From: Dryocosmus kuriphilus
Taxonomy: Eukaryota > Arthropoda > Insecta > Hymenoptera > Cynipidae
Assembly: GCA_038277395.1 (NCBI GenBank)
Contig: CM076190.1
Location: forward strand, 183,460,001-183,524,000
Length of the DNA: 64,000 nucleotides
Direction: 5' to 3'
Positions 12,433 through 23,489 of this stretch are shown here, piece after piece (positions within the stretch are counted from its first letter, which is position 1; every line of letters begins with the position of its first letter). Below the pieces are notes generated by a model. That model had not been told where the DNA came from. It worked only from the letters and a program-made list of their open reading frames with translations, and made no database searches. The translations under genes and the position numbers were made by a program.

Positions 12433-12910
12433 TATTTAAATGTACATCTCAACTAATGATTCTTTTCATTTATGAAAACTAAAACAGAGCACTTCTAAAA
12501 TTTAGGTTACATTTTTGTAAAAATGTTGAATTTTGTAAGAAGAGTCAATTTCTAGTCAACAAACATTTCTTCCTGTAATGAAAGAAATAATTTCTCTTGG
12601 ATAGTAGATAATAAAGTGATTTTACTGTTTTCTGAGTCCTGTTATCAACCGCTTTTTTTTAAAGGAAAATCGATTTTGTTAATTTAGTTAATGAAATTAA
12701 AGCTTTTAAATTTATTTTAAGGAATTTCAACGGGTCTTAAGAGAACTCAACAAAGTTTCAGTTATACATGAGATTTCAAAATATTTTCAATTAATTTCAA
12801 TGGTTTTCAAAGATATTTTACAAGATATCAAGAGATTCTAAGTAATTTTAGTGAATTTTAAAGAGATTCGATGGGATTTAAAAAGATTTCCAAGTATTTT
12901 AAAATATTTT
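12433..12910. other. Intergenic DNA shared with copy 2
   Basis: Sequence from about 12433 to 12900 closely matches 58628-59080 (for example TTCTCTTGGATAGT and GATTTTAAGGAATTTCAACG motifs). It is noncoding and part of the segmental duplication. Confidence 0.7.
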
Positions 12911-13279
12911 TTAATATTAAGTTATTATCGACCAGTATAATTGAATAGTTAATTTCACATGTTAAATTTAATTCGATTGCTGGTCTAAATAGTTTTTTAG
13001 AGAAACGAAAAAAAATCTACCTCGACCCGGATTTGAACCGGGAACGCCACTATTCACGAGTGGAGCGTTTTCCAATTACGCCACCGAGGACTCAGTAGAT
13101 CGTTTCTCGTTTCTCTTAAAACGCTCCACTCGTGAATAGTGGCGTTCCCGGTTCAAATCCGGGCCGAGGTAGATTTTTTCTCGTTTCTGTGGAAAATTAT
13201 TTAGACCAGCAATCGAATTAAACTTAACATCTGAAATTAATTAATTAATTATACTGGTCGATAATAACTTAATATTAAA
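12911..13279. repeat. Large palindrome carrying two head-to-head tRNA-like units
   Basis: The arms 12911-13070 and 13119-13279 are near-perfect inverted repeats (both outer ends read TTAATATTAAGTTATTATCG into the element), with a spacer of about 50 bp. Each arm includes a tRNA-like sequence (full on minus, truncated on plus) joined to a tail with CGATTGCTGGTCTAAATA. It looks like a foldback or a SINE pair inserted head to head. Confidence 0.8.
13019..13089 (-). tRNA. tRNA-like sequence within the palindrome (probably SINE-derived)
   Basis: Minus-strand unit with A-box-like TGGCGTAATTGG, B-box GGTTCAAATCC, a perfect 5-bp anticodon stem (CCACT/AGTGG) around loop CGTGAAT, and a perfect T stem (CCCGG/CCGGG). 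The acceptor stem has mismatches at its outer end. The loop lacks the usual U33, so a functional tRNA is doubtful. Confidence 0.35.
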
Positions 13280-13375
13280 AACTATATCCAGATTCGTGAA
13301 ATACTCTGGTTTAATTCATTCAAATTGAAAAATTTCAAAGGTATAGGTGCAAACCGGCGTCATCCTATTGAATAA

Positions 13376-13520
13376 AAGAAACAAGAAACGATCTACTGAG
13401 GCCTCGGTGGCGTAATTGGAAAACGCTCCACTCGTGAATAGTGGCGTTCCCGGTTCAAATCTGGGCCGAGGTAGATTTTTTCTCGTTTCTCTAAAAAATT
13501 ATTTAGACCAGCAATCGAAT
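13376..13520 (+). repeat. Third tRNA-like repeat unit (145 bp)
   Basis: Same unit as in the neighbouring palindrome: leader AAGAAACAAGAAACGATCTA, tRNA-like core 13401-13471, then the tail with TCTCGTTTCTC and CCAGCAATCGAAT. The core folds as a full cloverleaf: acceptor GCCTCGG/CCGAGGT (7 pairs with one wobble), D stem GCGT/ACGC, anticodon stem CCACT/AGTGG, T stem CCCGG/CTGGG. Read literally the anticodon is TGA, yet the long variable arm of tRNA-Ser is absent and position 33 is G. A tRNA-derived SINE is more likely than a tRNA gene. Confidence 0.6.
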
Positions 13521-15184
13521 TTTTAAAAAAAGGCTTAAAAGTATTTTGAAAGGTTTTCGAATTTTCAAATGATTTCAAGCGATTTCAAGAAATTTCAAGA
13601 AGATTCCATTTGACTTTACAAAATTTTAAGGAATTATACAAGAATTCAAAACAGTTTAGGGACTTCCATGTAATTGAAAAATATTGTAAAGTATTTTTTA
13701 TTAATGATTTTAAAGAATTTTATGATATTTTGAAAGAGTTTCAGGATTTTCAATAAATATCAAGCCATTTTAAAAGAATTTCAAAAATTTCGAACGATTT
13801 CAAGAGACCATTACACACTCTTCGCATTTCAATGAAATAAATGTTTTGTAAGTAAACAATAAAAAAACTAATTAAAATTCAAGGTTGTTATGGAACTCCA
13901 TGTCGGATTCACGAAAGACAAAGATTCATCTTACGATATTTTAAAAACTTACGCATCTCTGAACAAATATATATAAAAAAAATATATATGTCAAATATTT
14001 TTCTCAAAAAAAAATTTTTCGAACAGTTATTCTGTAAAGAAAAATGGAAGATTTTCATAATAAGTTGTACTGCTTGGCTTGTTTTTATTAAATTGTTTGA
14101 AACCGTACATTTTTGTGTAAAATTTACCGGGGAGTTTGAACTTCGTGATCCCAACCGCTTTCAGTAAAATCTTCACGCTTATTTTTGATGTTTTCTGAAT
14201 TATTTTTTTTCAACTTTCAAAATTGACCGATTCGAATTTGTCATTTTTTTCCATTATTTTTTTTTGATACTCCAAAAAGTCCTGATTTAGAAAAAAATGT
14301 AAATCGGTGGGCGTGCATGTAATTTTGGAATTTTTAAAAAAACTTGTTTGGAAGAAGTACTTTGTTTTTATTTTTTAATCGAGCAATAATATTTATTTCA
14401 GCGGGGAAAATTTTTCCAAATTGACTAGAGTTCAAAGAAGTCCAAAAATACCAAAAAAGTGCCAAATTCGTTCCAGTTGCCCGCAAAGGCATGATTTTCT
14501 TGATTTGTTTCTGAGCTATGGGTTTCATTGAGTGTTTGAATGCTGTCTGTATAACTATAAAATATATCTATTCTATTGTCATAATTTTTTTGACTGAACT
14601 AACCTTTTTCGAGAAAAATCTAAGAGAGTGAAATATGTAAAAAGAAATATAATGATATTTTAAAAAATCAGTGGACATTTTTAGTTTAACGTACTGACGG
14701 AATCCACAAAAAATATGAATCCTTATTTTTACCCATTAAAACCCCTAATTGGGTAGTTCTCTTTTGTTATTAAAAACTTCACAAAAATTAATTTAAAAAA
14801 ATCAAATTTGAAATTTTATTTTCAACCCCTGGTGGAAATTTTTGTACAAGTATGAAAAACTACAAACAATTTTACAGGAAAATATAAATAAATACAATAA
14901 TTTACAAAAAAAATTACAGGAAAGTAAAATTTTTGTCTTTTATTCGGTCCAATTTGTACTTTTTTGCATTTTTGTTCTACTTCTTTATTTCAAACATTAC
15001 ACAGATTATAAAGGATGCAAAATGGAAGTTTTCAGTGCTGGGCTCCTTTCGTTTACAAATCAAGAATTTTTTTTACCCATCCTATTATACTCATACCTAT
15101 GCTTTCATCAAATAAACAAAACGTATAATAATAAATTCTACATTTAAGAACAGCAATTTATGTCGATATCGATGGAGAGTAAAT
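13521..15184. other. Intergenic, TTTCAA-rich then AT-rich; last part shared with copy 2
   Basis: 13521-13810 is degenerate TTTCAAG/AAGAATTT repeat. 13870-14700 shows no gene. From about 14970 the sequence matches 59530-59728 (for example CAAATAAACAAAACGTATAA), the noncoding DNA downstream of the zinc-finger stop in both copies. Confidence 0.6.
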
Positions 15185-16012
15185 TTACTCTTTCGGATGT
15201 TTTAAGCGGTCATGTAGATTGAAAGCACTTATTGTACCATAACTTCGAAAACATTTATCGCAATTATATCTCGCTTGCGATGTCGTTGACTTTTTGAAAT
15301 GGCGTGATAAAATGTATTTTGACAAGCTACCTTTCCTGTTTGTTTTGTAGCTACATACATAGCAAATAAATTGCGTTTGGCAGCTGCATGTTCTAAACGG
15401 CTATAAAATCTTTAACAAACTATAACTTCAAGAACATTTATCGTCATTATGCCTCACTTGCGATGCCTTTGACTTTTGGAAATGGCGCGAAGAAAAATAT
15501 GTGTTGACAAATTAGATTTCAAATTCGTTTTGTGGCCACAAACGTCGCAAATAAATTGTGTTTGACTGCAGCATGTTTTAAGCGGTCATGATCATATAAA
15601 ACACCTAACGAAATATAACTTCGAGAACAGTTATTGAAAGTATGACTCGCTTGCGATGTCGTTAAATTTTTGAAATGGCGTACAGAAATGTGTTTTGACA
15701 AGCTAGGTTTCATATATACGTTGTGTAGCCAGAAACATCACAAATAAATTGTGGCTTGACTGCTGCATATTTTAAACGGTTATGTTGATATAAAGCATCT
15801 AACGATATGTAACTTTGAAAACATTTATCGCAATTATGCCTCGCTTGCGATGTCTTTGAATTTTTGAAATAGCGTGAAGAAATGTATCTTGACAAGACAG
15901 CTTTCCTATTTGTATTGTAGCTACATACGTCGCACATAAATTGTGTTATGACTACTGAATGTTTTAAACGATCATGTTGGATTTAATGCTTTTAACAAAC
16001 TGTAACTTCAAG

Positions 16013-19000
16013 CAGAGGCGGACTGGCATGGGACTGATTCGGTGCAATCACCGAAGGGCCGGCAGGGAATCAAGGCACTGAGGGCTGTTTGCGGTCCTCA
16101 GTCATTCTATAGGTAATCTGGAATTTTGTTTTTAATTTCATGTAAAATTTTATCAAATATAAAACAAAATTCAGAAATTAGAATTGAAATCAAAATAAAT
16201 ATCTCACTGAATATTCTTTCTTGGCTTCGTGGAACTTTCGAATCATTATTAGTTCAAACGAAGTGCTTCTATCTTATATCCGCAATCCGCGATCGATAAT
16301 ATATGATAGTTGCTCGCTTGATACATAGCTATTAGTGATAGAATGCTTACCAAGTAAGAATATCTACATATGCCGACGTATTCTCATAAGATTTTAAGTG
16401 ATTTGGTAGTTATGTGACACTAATAAGTCCATGGACCTAAGAATAATTTGGACGGAGTCCAAGCTATCGGGGTCATGATCATTGTTGGAAAGGGCTCCAG
16501 CGGTGATTTGTTGCATAAGCAGTAGCACAAAATGCATGTGGGTGCTATTGTTTATCCTCCGGCGAGCAGATATCTTGACAGCTGACGTCACACACCTTCA
16601 TATACCTTAGCCACCTCTCACGTGGTTTGATATTCCCCGTTCTTCTCAGTTGGACCGCAACTCTGTAGTGTTCTTATAAGTTCATGCAGGTTCATGTCAC
16701 GCATAATAAGTGTTTATTTGGAGTATTTACCACATAAATAAAACTGTTTTTACTCTATGGAGGCCGCTTATCAACTTCTTACACAAATTTTCTTTTGCAC
16801 GAAAATAAATTAAGGCGCTAAAGTTAATATTATAGTAAGTATCAAAGAGTTGTCTTATAATTTCTAAACAATCTATAATCTCTTTTCTACTTGTTAGCAA
16901 TAAAGTGAACGTGTATTCGAGGTGTTAAAATTTTAGTTAGCCATCGTTTTTCGTACGCAAAAGTAATTGCAACTATATTATTTTGTGTAAAAATGTCATA
17001 GTTCCTTTTGATCCCAGTGAGGATGGGTAAATGTCTTTTCAGTTTATTTATAAGTAAAGTTTTTTAATGAGAAATTTTTTAAAGGCTCAAAAATATTTTA
17101 GGATAATTTTCAGAGGTTCTGAATTAATTTTATTTTTATGGTTTATTTCAAATTTTACACAGACTATACGGATTCTAGAATGAAATGATTCTTAACCAAA
17201 ATTCTTTTTGACTCACTCAAAAATATATAATGCTTTATTATAGCTTTAATGTAAAAGGAAAAAAGCACTGCAGCATTGAAGAAGACGGTTCAGTCGTTAT
17301 GGAAGGAAATACGAAAAGGAAATTCGTTAAAGGAGGTGCTGAAAAAGCAAGAGAGAAGGGAAAGAAATTACTGGTAGCAGATGCCAAGAGATGCCACTCC
17401 TTAAAAGACATGTTTCCATGTTCTAACTCAAATAGATCAGAATTAAACATGGCAGATGACGACTTGTGTAACAATCAAGTTGAAGAAGCGTCTGATGATA
17501 GAAATGTCGATAATATTGAAAACGAAAGAAGACGAGAAAGAAAAAGAGCTGGGTTTTCAGAATGCAAAAGCAGCTGAGAAAGAAAAATAACTGGATTTTG
17601 AGAAAGCGAAAGAAGATAAAAAAGAAAAGGAAGTGCACTTTACGGAATCGAAAGAAGACCTATTTAATTCTTTTCAACAGACAGATCAATCATACTGAAA
17701 CCATTTTTTTAAATATCACCCAAATCAACCTTACGAATCTCTTGGTGGATTATACCATTTCCCTCTAGTAAAGTTTATTATACAAAGGGTTGTACTAAAT
17801 GAAAATGGGTCTCCTATAGCGAGGGAGAAAAATCTCTATTCTGCTACATTTGTTTAGCTTTTGGAAACACTTCAGAAAATAATTCATTTGTTAGAGGGAT
17901 GAATTTATGGAGTAGATTGACTCAAAGATTAGAAGAGCATGAAAATACTAGAGCTCACTCAGCAAATGTGAATAAAATGTATTTAGAAAGTAATGAATTA
18001 AATATAATCAATAAGATTGGAAAAGAGCACGCGAATTTAAATGAGAAATTAGTAGAAAATAGAAGGCGGGTTCTAGTTAAGGTCATAGAAGCGATTAAAG
18101 TCATTGGGAAAAGAGGGCTTAGTTTCATAGGTAAAAGTAATGAAGCTGGGTATACTTTAAATGATGATTTAGTAGATCATGGAAATTTTTTGGAATTAAT
18201 TCGATTAGTAGGTAAATTTGATGCATTTTTACAAGCTCACATAGATGAACTAGTGCGTACAAGTACATTAGCTCGAAATAATAAAGAATTGTCTAACCTT
18301 AAGTCTAAAGTTTCTGGAAGAGGTGCGCATTTAACACTACTATTAAAAACTACATTATAAACTGTTATTAAAATCATAACCTACCTAATGAAAGCAAAAG
18401 TGGCAGCTGAAATTAAAAACGCAAGTCATCACAGTTACAGATCAATATTCAATAATCGTTTCATACGTGGATGTTCGTGGAACTGTACAAGAAAGATTAG
18501 TAGCTGTTAAGAAAAGCAATACTTCTTCTACAGGAGAAGCCATTTTCAAGCTTACGTAAGAATGCTTAGAAAAAGAACTAAACATAAATTTGAAAAATTG
18601 TGTGGGTTCGTCTACGGATGAAGCTTCCAGCATGCAAGGGAAGTATAAAGGTTTCCAAGCTTACTTAAGTACAATTTCTATTCATCAGCTTTTCATTTGG
18701 TGTTATGCGCACAGGTTAAACTTGGTTATCTGTGATTGAACGGGATAAATGCTGCAAGCAACACATTTTTTTTGGAATGCTAAAAACTTCCGCGGTGTTT
18801 TTTCGAAAATGTCATTTACACATGGACTTTTAGCTTGAGATGGACACTAATAAACGAATAAGTATGATCGGAGAGACTAAATGGTGGACGAAAGATACTT
18901 CACTTTGCAAAATATTTGGCAAATTTGATGATCCGTCGAAAGGTCTTTACATAGAAGTCATAATGACCTGGAAAAAATTCGGATTACACGATTAGGAACA

Positions 19001-19870
19001 GATTTCTCGTATGAAGCTCAAGCCGTGATAAATTCTTTCACTACTTTTGAAACGGTTCTAACAGCAAAAACATTCTTGAGAATCTTTCAAGTTAACACCT
19101 CTTTCAAAATATGTGCAGAAATCTGGGTTAGATATCCTCACAGCACATCGAATGGTACAAGATACTCTTGAAAAGTTAAAATATATGAGGAATGATTACG
19201 AATCTGTGAAAAACGAAAGCATGAAATTCGTCGAATGGGCCAACGATGCTTTGGAAAAAAATTATCTTGACGTTGAAGTTAGCAGTACCTTAAAAGCTGT
19301 TCGTGTTCATCGAAAAAAAAGAATGAATGGAGAATTATGTCGAGACATGCCCATTAAAGATCCAGAACAAAAATTTAGGGTTGAGGTTTATACTGCGGCA
19401 ATAGATATTATTGTTACTAGTATCGACGAAAGATTCAATGCTAACAAAGAGTTTTATGCAGATTTAAGCTTGCTTGACCTCAGAAATTTTGTTACATTAC
19501 AAAAAAGTATCTCACCTTCGGCACTGAAAGAGCTTTTCAAAATTTTGGCCTCATTTTACACAGATTTTTCAAAGGATTTATTAATGGAGAGCTAAGAGAT
19601 TTCGCTAGCAACTGGCCAAAGCTACAGAAAAATTTAGCTGATTAATATGTTACAGGAATTATCTAATGATGAGATAATTGACTGCGTTGCTAAAACAAGC
19701 AATCGAATTCGAGGACTGCTATTGCATTAATAAAGTTGTTTGCTGCTTTTTATATTGCTTATTAAACTAAAGGTTTGTCCTCCCCCTCTCTCAACCCCTA
19801 AGATTAACCACTTTTGGGGCCGGTCGGCAAGACTTTTACTGGGCCGGTTGATTTCCGCAGTCCGCCTCTA
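16013..19870 (+). mobile_element. hAT transposon (ZMYM1-like/DUF4371 type), 3.86 kb, 8-bp TSD
   Basis: The termini are inverted: CAGAGGCGGACTGGC at 16013 and GCAGTCCGCCTCTA at 19857-19870. They are flanked by ACTTCAAG (16005-16012) and ACTTCAGG (19871-19878), an 8-bp duplication with one mismatch as expected for hAT. Removing the element rejoins the zinc-finger unit exactly (ACTTCAAGAACATTTATCG, as in its sister units). GC-richer ends (ACCGAAGGGCCGGCAGGG; GGGGCCGGTCGGCAAG) suggest strong terminal structure. Confidence 0.92.
17299..19735 (+). pseudogene. hAT transposase with TTF zinc finger and DUF4371, decayed
   Basis: Pieces in order: KRKFVKGGAEKAREKGKKLL with LLVADAKRCHSL (17309-17420); a TTF-type zinc-finger segment (REGEKSLFCYICLAFG, RLEEHENTRAH; about 17820-17960); DUF4371 (VLVKVIEAIKVIGKRGLSFI, DHGNFLELIRLVGKFDAFL; 18070-18240); GSSTDEASSMQGKYKGFQAY and WCYAHRLNLV (18605-18735); and QKSGLDILTAHRMVQDTLEK to PIKDPEQKFRVEVYTAA (19113-19410). 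I recognise this as the insect zinc finger MYM-type protein 1-like transposase family. Stops and frameshifts separate the pieces. After DFASNWPKLQKNLAD the sequence jumps to ELSNDEIIDCVAKTSNRIRG near 19655, so most of the C-terminal hAT dimerisation region is missing. It is not able to make a transposase. Confidence 0.8.
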
Positions 19871-20406
19871 ACTTCAGGAACATTTATCGCAATTATGCCT
19901 CGCTTGCGATGTCGTTGACAAATTGAAATGACGAATAGAAATTTGTCTTGACAAGTTGGATTTGATATTAATTTTGTAACCACAATCATCAAAAATAATT
20001 TGTGGTTTGTCTACTGAATGTTTTAAACGGTCATGTTTGATTAAACTTCCTTTCATAAGTTAACTTCCAGCACATTTAGCGCAGTTATGACTCGGTTGTG
20101 ATGTCTTCGATTTTTTTTTTCTTATCCTGTTTAGACTCTTGCATTTTCTACTTCATAGGGGCACACAGATAATTTCTTGCGGCGAAAATATCATCTGCAC
20201 ATATATCCACGGTACGCAATTTTAATTCATATTTTTTATTGCATGCTCGGTATGTATTCTCTTAATCTGAAGATTTAACAAAATGTAGTCTGTAATTTTC
20301 TATTTCGTAGTGTTAGTTAATATATTGTATGCAAGACATTTATGCAAATGGCGATATTGCGTATCTGTAAAATGTGCTCAAAGTATTGGATAACTCTACT
20401 GTGAGA

Positions 20407-21178
20407 CTACACGGAAAAAAAGGCTGTGTCATATTAACAATCTAATAATTTTTTACTGAAAATAATGTTGTTTTTTCAAATAGCATGATTGAATTGACAA
20501 ATAAAACATGGTAAAAATAACAATGCCAATTTTGTTAATTTTATAACAAAATTTGTTTACTGAAATAACAAACTCATTTTGTTACCATGAAACCAATTCA
20601 TAACTAACAAAGTTATTTATAACGCTGACAAACACGATTATTTGTTGCATCAAATATTATTTATTTAAATTAAAAATATTATAAAATTAAATATTCAACT
20701 ACAAATGTTAACTTCAACTTTTTTATTGTAATTAAAAAAATTAATTTTTTTGTATTTTAGTTCCTAAAATTATAACAATGGTTTTCTTTTTATCTGAACA
20801 GAATAATTCTGATATATTCTAAGTATCAGTGACAAAATATTCTCAAAGAATTTAAAAAATAATTTGTTAACTTTGCAACCTTTTTGTTATTTTTCAACAA
20901 ACCTTCATAGTAGTAATAACAAAATACGCTACATTATCGAAACAAATAACTTTTTCAGCTCAGCAATTTATTTTTTTCCTAACAAACTTAATAGTTATTC
21001 TAACAAAATTGGCTTTATTCTTAAAACAAATAACTTTGTCACTGTTACAAAGATTTTCCGAACAAAGACAACTTTGTTAATTTTACACATATTTTTTTAT
21101 AGTGCAAACTTTACAAATTTATTTTGTCAAAGTATAACATTTTTTTTTTAAATTAAAAAGATATTTTTTTCTGTGTAG
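20407..21178. mobile_element. Nonautonomous inverted-repeat element in the zinc-finger intron
   Basis: The ends CTACACGGAAAAAA (20407-) and TTTTTTCTGTGTAG (-21178) are inverted. The interior is full of AACAAA / TTTGTTA motifs in both orientations, so each half folds on itself. The matching place in copy 2 (about 60890) lacks it, which gives an empty site. No protein is encoded. Confidence 0.75.
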
Positions 21179-21427
21179 CGTGAAGGAAGATAGTATTCCT
21201 GCACAGATTCCACTCCGGCACGTTAATCCCACAGTAGAGGAATCTAGAATATTGCGCACACTTTACAGATATGAAAAATGGCTACTGTCATGCATTTTTT
21301 GTAAAAAATATCGCGCGTGACACGTAGGAGAAGCTATGTAATCTTAAACTACTTCACAATCGTGATATAGTCAACTTCTCTCTCTTGTTACACAATACAC
21401 TGTTACTAATTTCAAATCTAGTGATAC

Positions 21428-21583
21428 CTTGTAATATGTCTTCCTTAATTTCCAAAGCTTCGTCGTTATCATATTCTATTAATGTCCTACAACCAGAATT
21501 ATTATCACAGAAAATAGATTTTTCTTCTCGGTGATTTTGGTTAGAAAAAAAATTGTAGTCCCCACTCTGGTATATCTCTTGAT
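21428..21583 (-). CDS. Acidic 52-codon exon of the zinc-finger gene, copy 1, intact
   Basis: Bounded by acceptor TTTTCAG before base 21583 and donor GTATC after 21428, both phase 1, so it can be skipped or repeated without changing frame. It encodes DQEIYQSGDYNFF.. then NNSGCRTLIEYDNDEALEIK. It is one member of a repeated exon family (see 61144-62027). No known domain is recognised. Because the downstream finger exon is broken, the gene is probably dead, but this exon itself has no lesion. Confidence 0.55.
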
Positions 21584-21678
21584 CTGAAAATTGGCCAACA
21601 TGTAATTTGCAATCTTTTATTTCATAGTTTTGGTCAAGGTTTTAGATATGCTATTTAAATGACAAATTTAAGTATTAC

Positions 21679-21888
21679 CTTGGATGATTTCTTCCTTTAT
21701 TTCCAATTCCTCGTTATCATTACGAATGAAGTCACACCTGGGATGATTTGTTCCTTAATTCCCAAGATTTCTTTACTCTCGTATACAATTAAAGTCTTGG
21801 GTTTAGAATTATCGCTAGGAGAAATATGAACAGTTGTACTAGAATGTGGCCCATCATCCTGCCGTTCTGCTGATTTCTTCAAATCATT
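21679..21888 (-). CDS. Two further acidic exon remnants of the zinc-finger gene, copy 1
   Basis: 21741-21888 encodes NDLKKSAERQDDGPHSSTTV and SKPKTLIVYESKEILGIKEQ, ending at CCCAG/GTGTGA. Directly 5' to it on the plus strand, 21679-21738 is only the tail of a sister unit (NDNEELEIKEEIIQ, with donor GTAATAC). The IEYDNDE..LEIKEE pattern is shared, so both derive from the same exon family. The second is truncated at its 5' end and abuts the first. Confidence 0.45.
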
Positions 21889-23489
21889 CCTGGAATTTTG
21901 TAGTTATAGAAAAATATAAGTGTTTACAACAATTAGTAATTTTTGATGATTTTAGTCCTTAAATATATGGCAGGTGAAGATTTACTTAATAAATAAACCA
22001 TGTTTTGTGGTAGTGTTTTAAAATTTAAAATAGCAATAAAAGCTATTAATTTAATATACAACTGAAATTAATTAACACTGAATTTAAAAACTTTTACAAA
22101 CAGACTGAATTTATTTTGAACACAAAAATTAGGTAAAAAATTGTTGAATGTCAAAGGGATTGAGTGGCATTTTATACCCTCTCGTGATCCACATTTCGTG
22201 GACCTGTTGATTTTGAGTCTCTTTGTTGGAAACTCGATAACTCTGACTGCCATCTGAATTTTGATAAATTAAAACATAAAATATGGTAATAAATTAAAAC
22301 ATAAAACATATGAATGTAAAAAGTAATTTTTGTAACACATGCACTGAACGTTTGCTTTTCTAGATGCGTATAATGTACAGAAATTCACCAATTCTGAAAT
22401 TGTACTAAAAAGCAAGTCTAAAAAACTATTGCTAACTATTAGCTGTTATAAAATGACTATTTCTAGCTGTTGCGCTTGCGTACTTCGGTATACAAAACGC
22501 AGAAACTATGAGTTTATAAAAAATTTTCAAAAGCTTAGTTTTAGAAGTTGTAGAAATGTTTGAGATTTTTGAAAATTTGAATTGAGGAATTTACCGGAAA
22601 TTTATAAACTTATGCATATTGTCGGAATTTGCAAAATTTTCTTGTAATATGTTGTATTTAAAAATTTCCGGTAATTTTACAATAAGTTTCACAAATTTCC
22701 GAAAAGTTTGTTTTTCTTGTTTCTCAAATCGAATATTCCCTGCAGTTGTAACAAAAAATATCGTATGCGACAGGTACAGAAGGTAGGGTACAGGACCAAT
22801 TACCGAGGGCGCGCCAGTTGTCGAAACTCGTTAGATATTTTTGAACATAAATAGTGAATTATAACAGGAATGAAAATAAAATCAAAATTATAAGAATACA
22901 GGTACTCTAAAATACGAACTCTAAAAAACTCTATATCGGTCGGTAATATTGACGGCAATACTGAGACAACATTGACGTAACATATCGATGGCCGTTTTTG
23001 GCAACATTCGGCTGCTAAAATTAATATTATTTTTAAAAACAAATAAGTAAGTTTTAAACGTATTTTTATACTTCTATGAATTTCAACTCCGTATTTTTAA
23101 TATTTCTTGTTTGATTGTCGAATTACCTGCGTTCATTCTTTTAAGTGGTATTCTAAGTTATTAGGTGACAGTAATTAAACTTTATTCTATTATATTATCC
23201 AATAATTAAGTAAATTCTTCCTTTATTTTGAATTCTTAGGTTAAGTTGCCAAATCGAACAATACCCTCGACAAATGGATCTATCACACTCGAGCGATTGG
23301 GTAATGCAGTTCGAGAAATTGTGTTTTTGAAACAATGTCTTTTTATTGCAATTTTTATTTTAAATTTTAACTTTCTGTATAAAAATACGTAGAGAAATTA
23401 AGGTTTGGATAAATTTTTTGTCCAAACCAACAAGTTTCAAATTTAAGGGAGTTTTCGTTTATAAGGGGGATAACAAAATTTAAGGTTGA
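21889..23489. other. AT-rich DNA, no convincing gene
   Basis: A 61-codon minus ORF at 22068-22253 has no recognised motif. 22500-22720 contains short AAATTTCCG pieces. 22920-23040 matches the dispersed repeat at 26500-26590 and 26740-26860 (TTGACGGCAATA, GATGGCCGTTT). Confidence 0.5.

Larger units (their letters stand above)
15185..20266 (-). pseudogene. C2H2 zinc-finger exon, copy 1, decayed and split by a hAT element
   Basis: Minus-strand last exon of a C2H2 protein, with stop TAA at 15187-15185. About six units of ~195 bp each encode a finger pair of the form RHNCDKCSRSYISL..LYQHNRLKHAAVKPQ then FICDVCSYKTNRK..LSRHISSRHF, with linker KNSKTSQAR. The style recalls lola-type finger pairs. 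Decay is clear: the second codon of the exon is TAA (20264-20262), the first finger has an in-frame stop after KCAGS near 20060, and several cysteines or histidines are lost in the distal units (15240-15700). A hAT element lies between 16013 and 19870. The exon would start at an AG acceptor at 20268-20267. Its paralogue is 59729-60757. Likely role when intact: sequence-specific DNA binding. Confidence 0.75.

Noticed and set aside
13401..13471. Functional tRNA-Ser(TGA) gene
   Set aside because: Lacks the long variable arm and U33, is embedded in a repeated unit, and is present in palindromic copies.
14842..15147. 101-codon ORF with hydrophobic segment
   Set aside because: AT-rich, no homologue recognised, and the matching copy-2 region (59530-59700) does not keep the frame.
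22068..22253. Possible first exon of the zinc-finger gene (MAVRVIEF..)
   Set aside because: No clear donor in a fitting phase, and no copy-2 counterpart within the window to support it.
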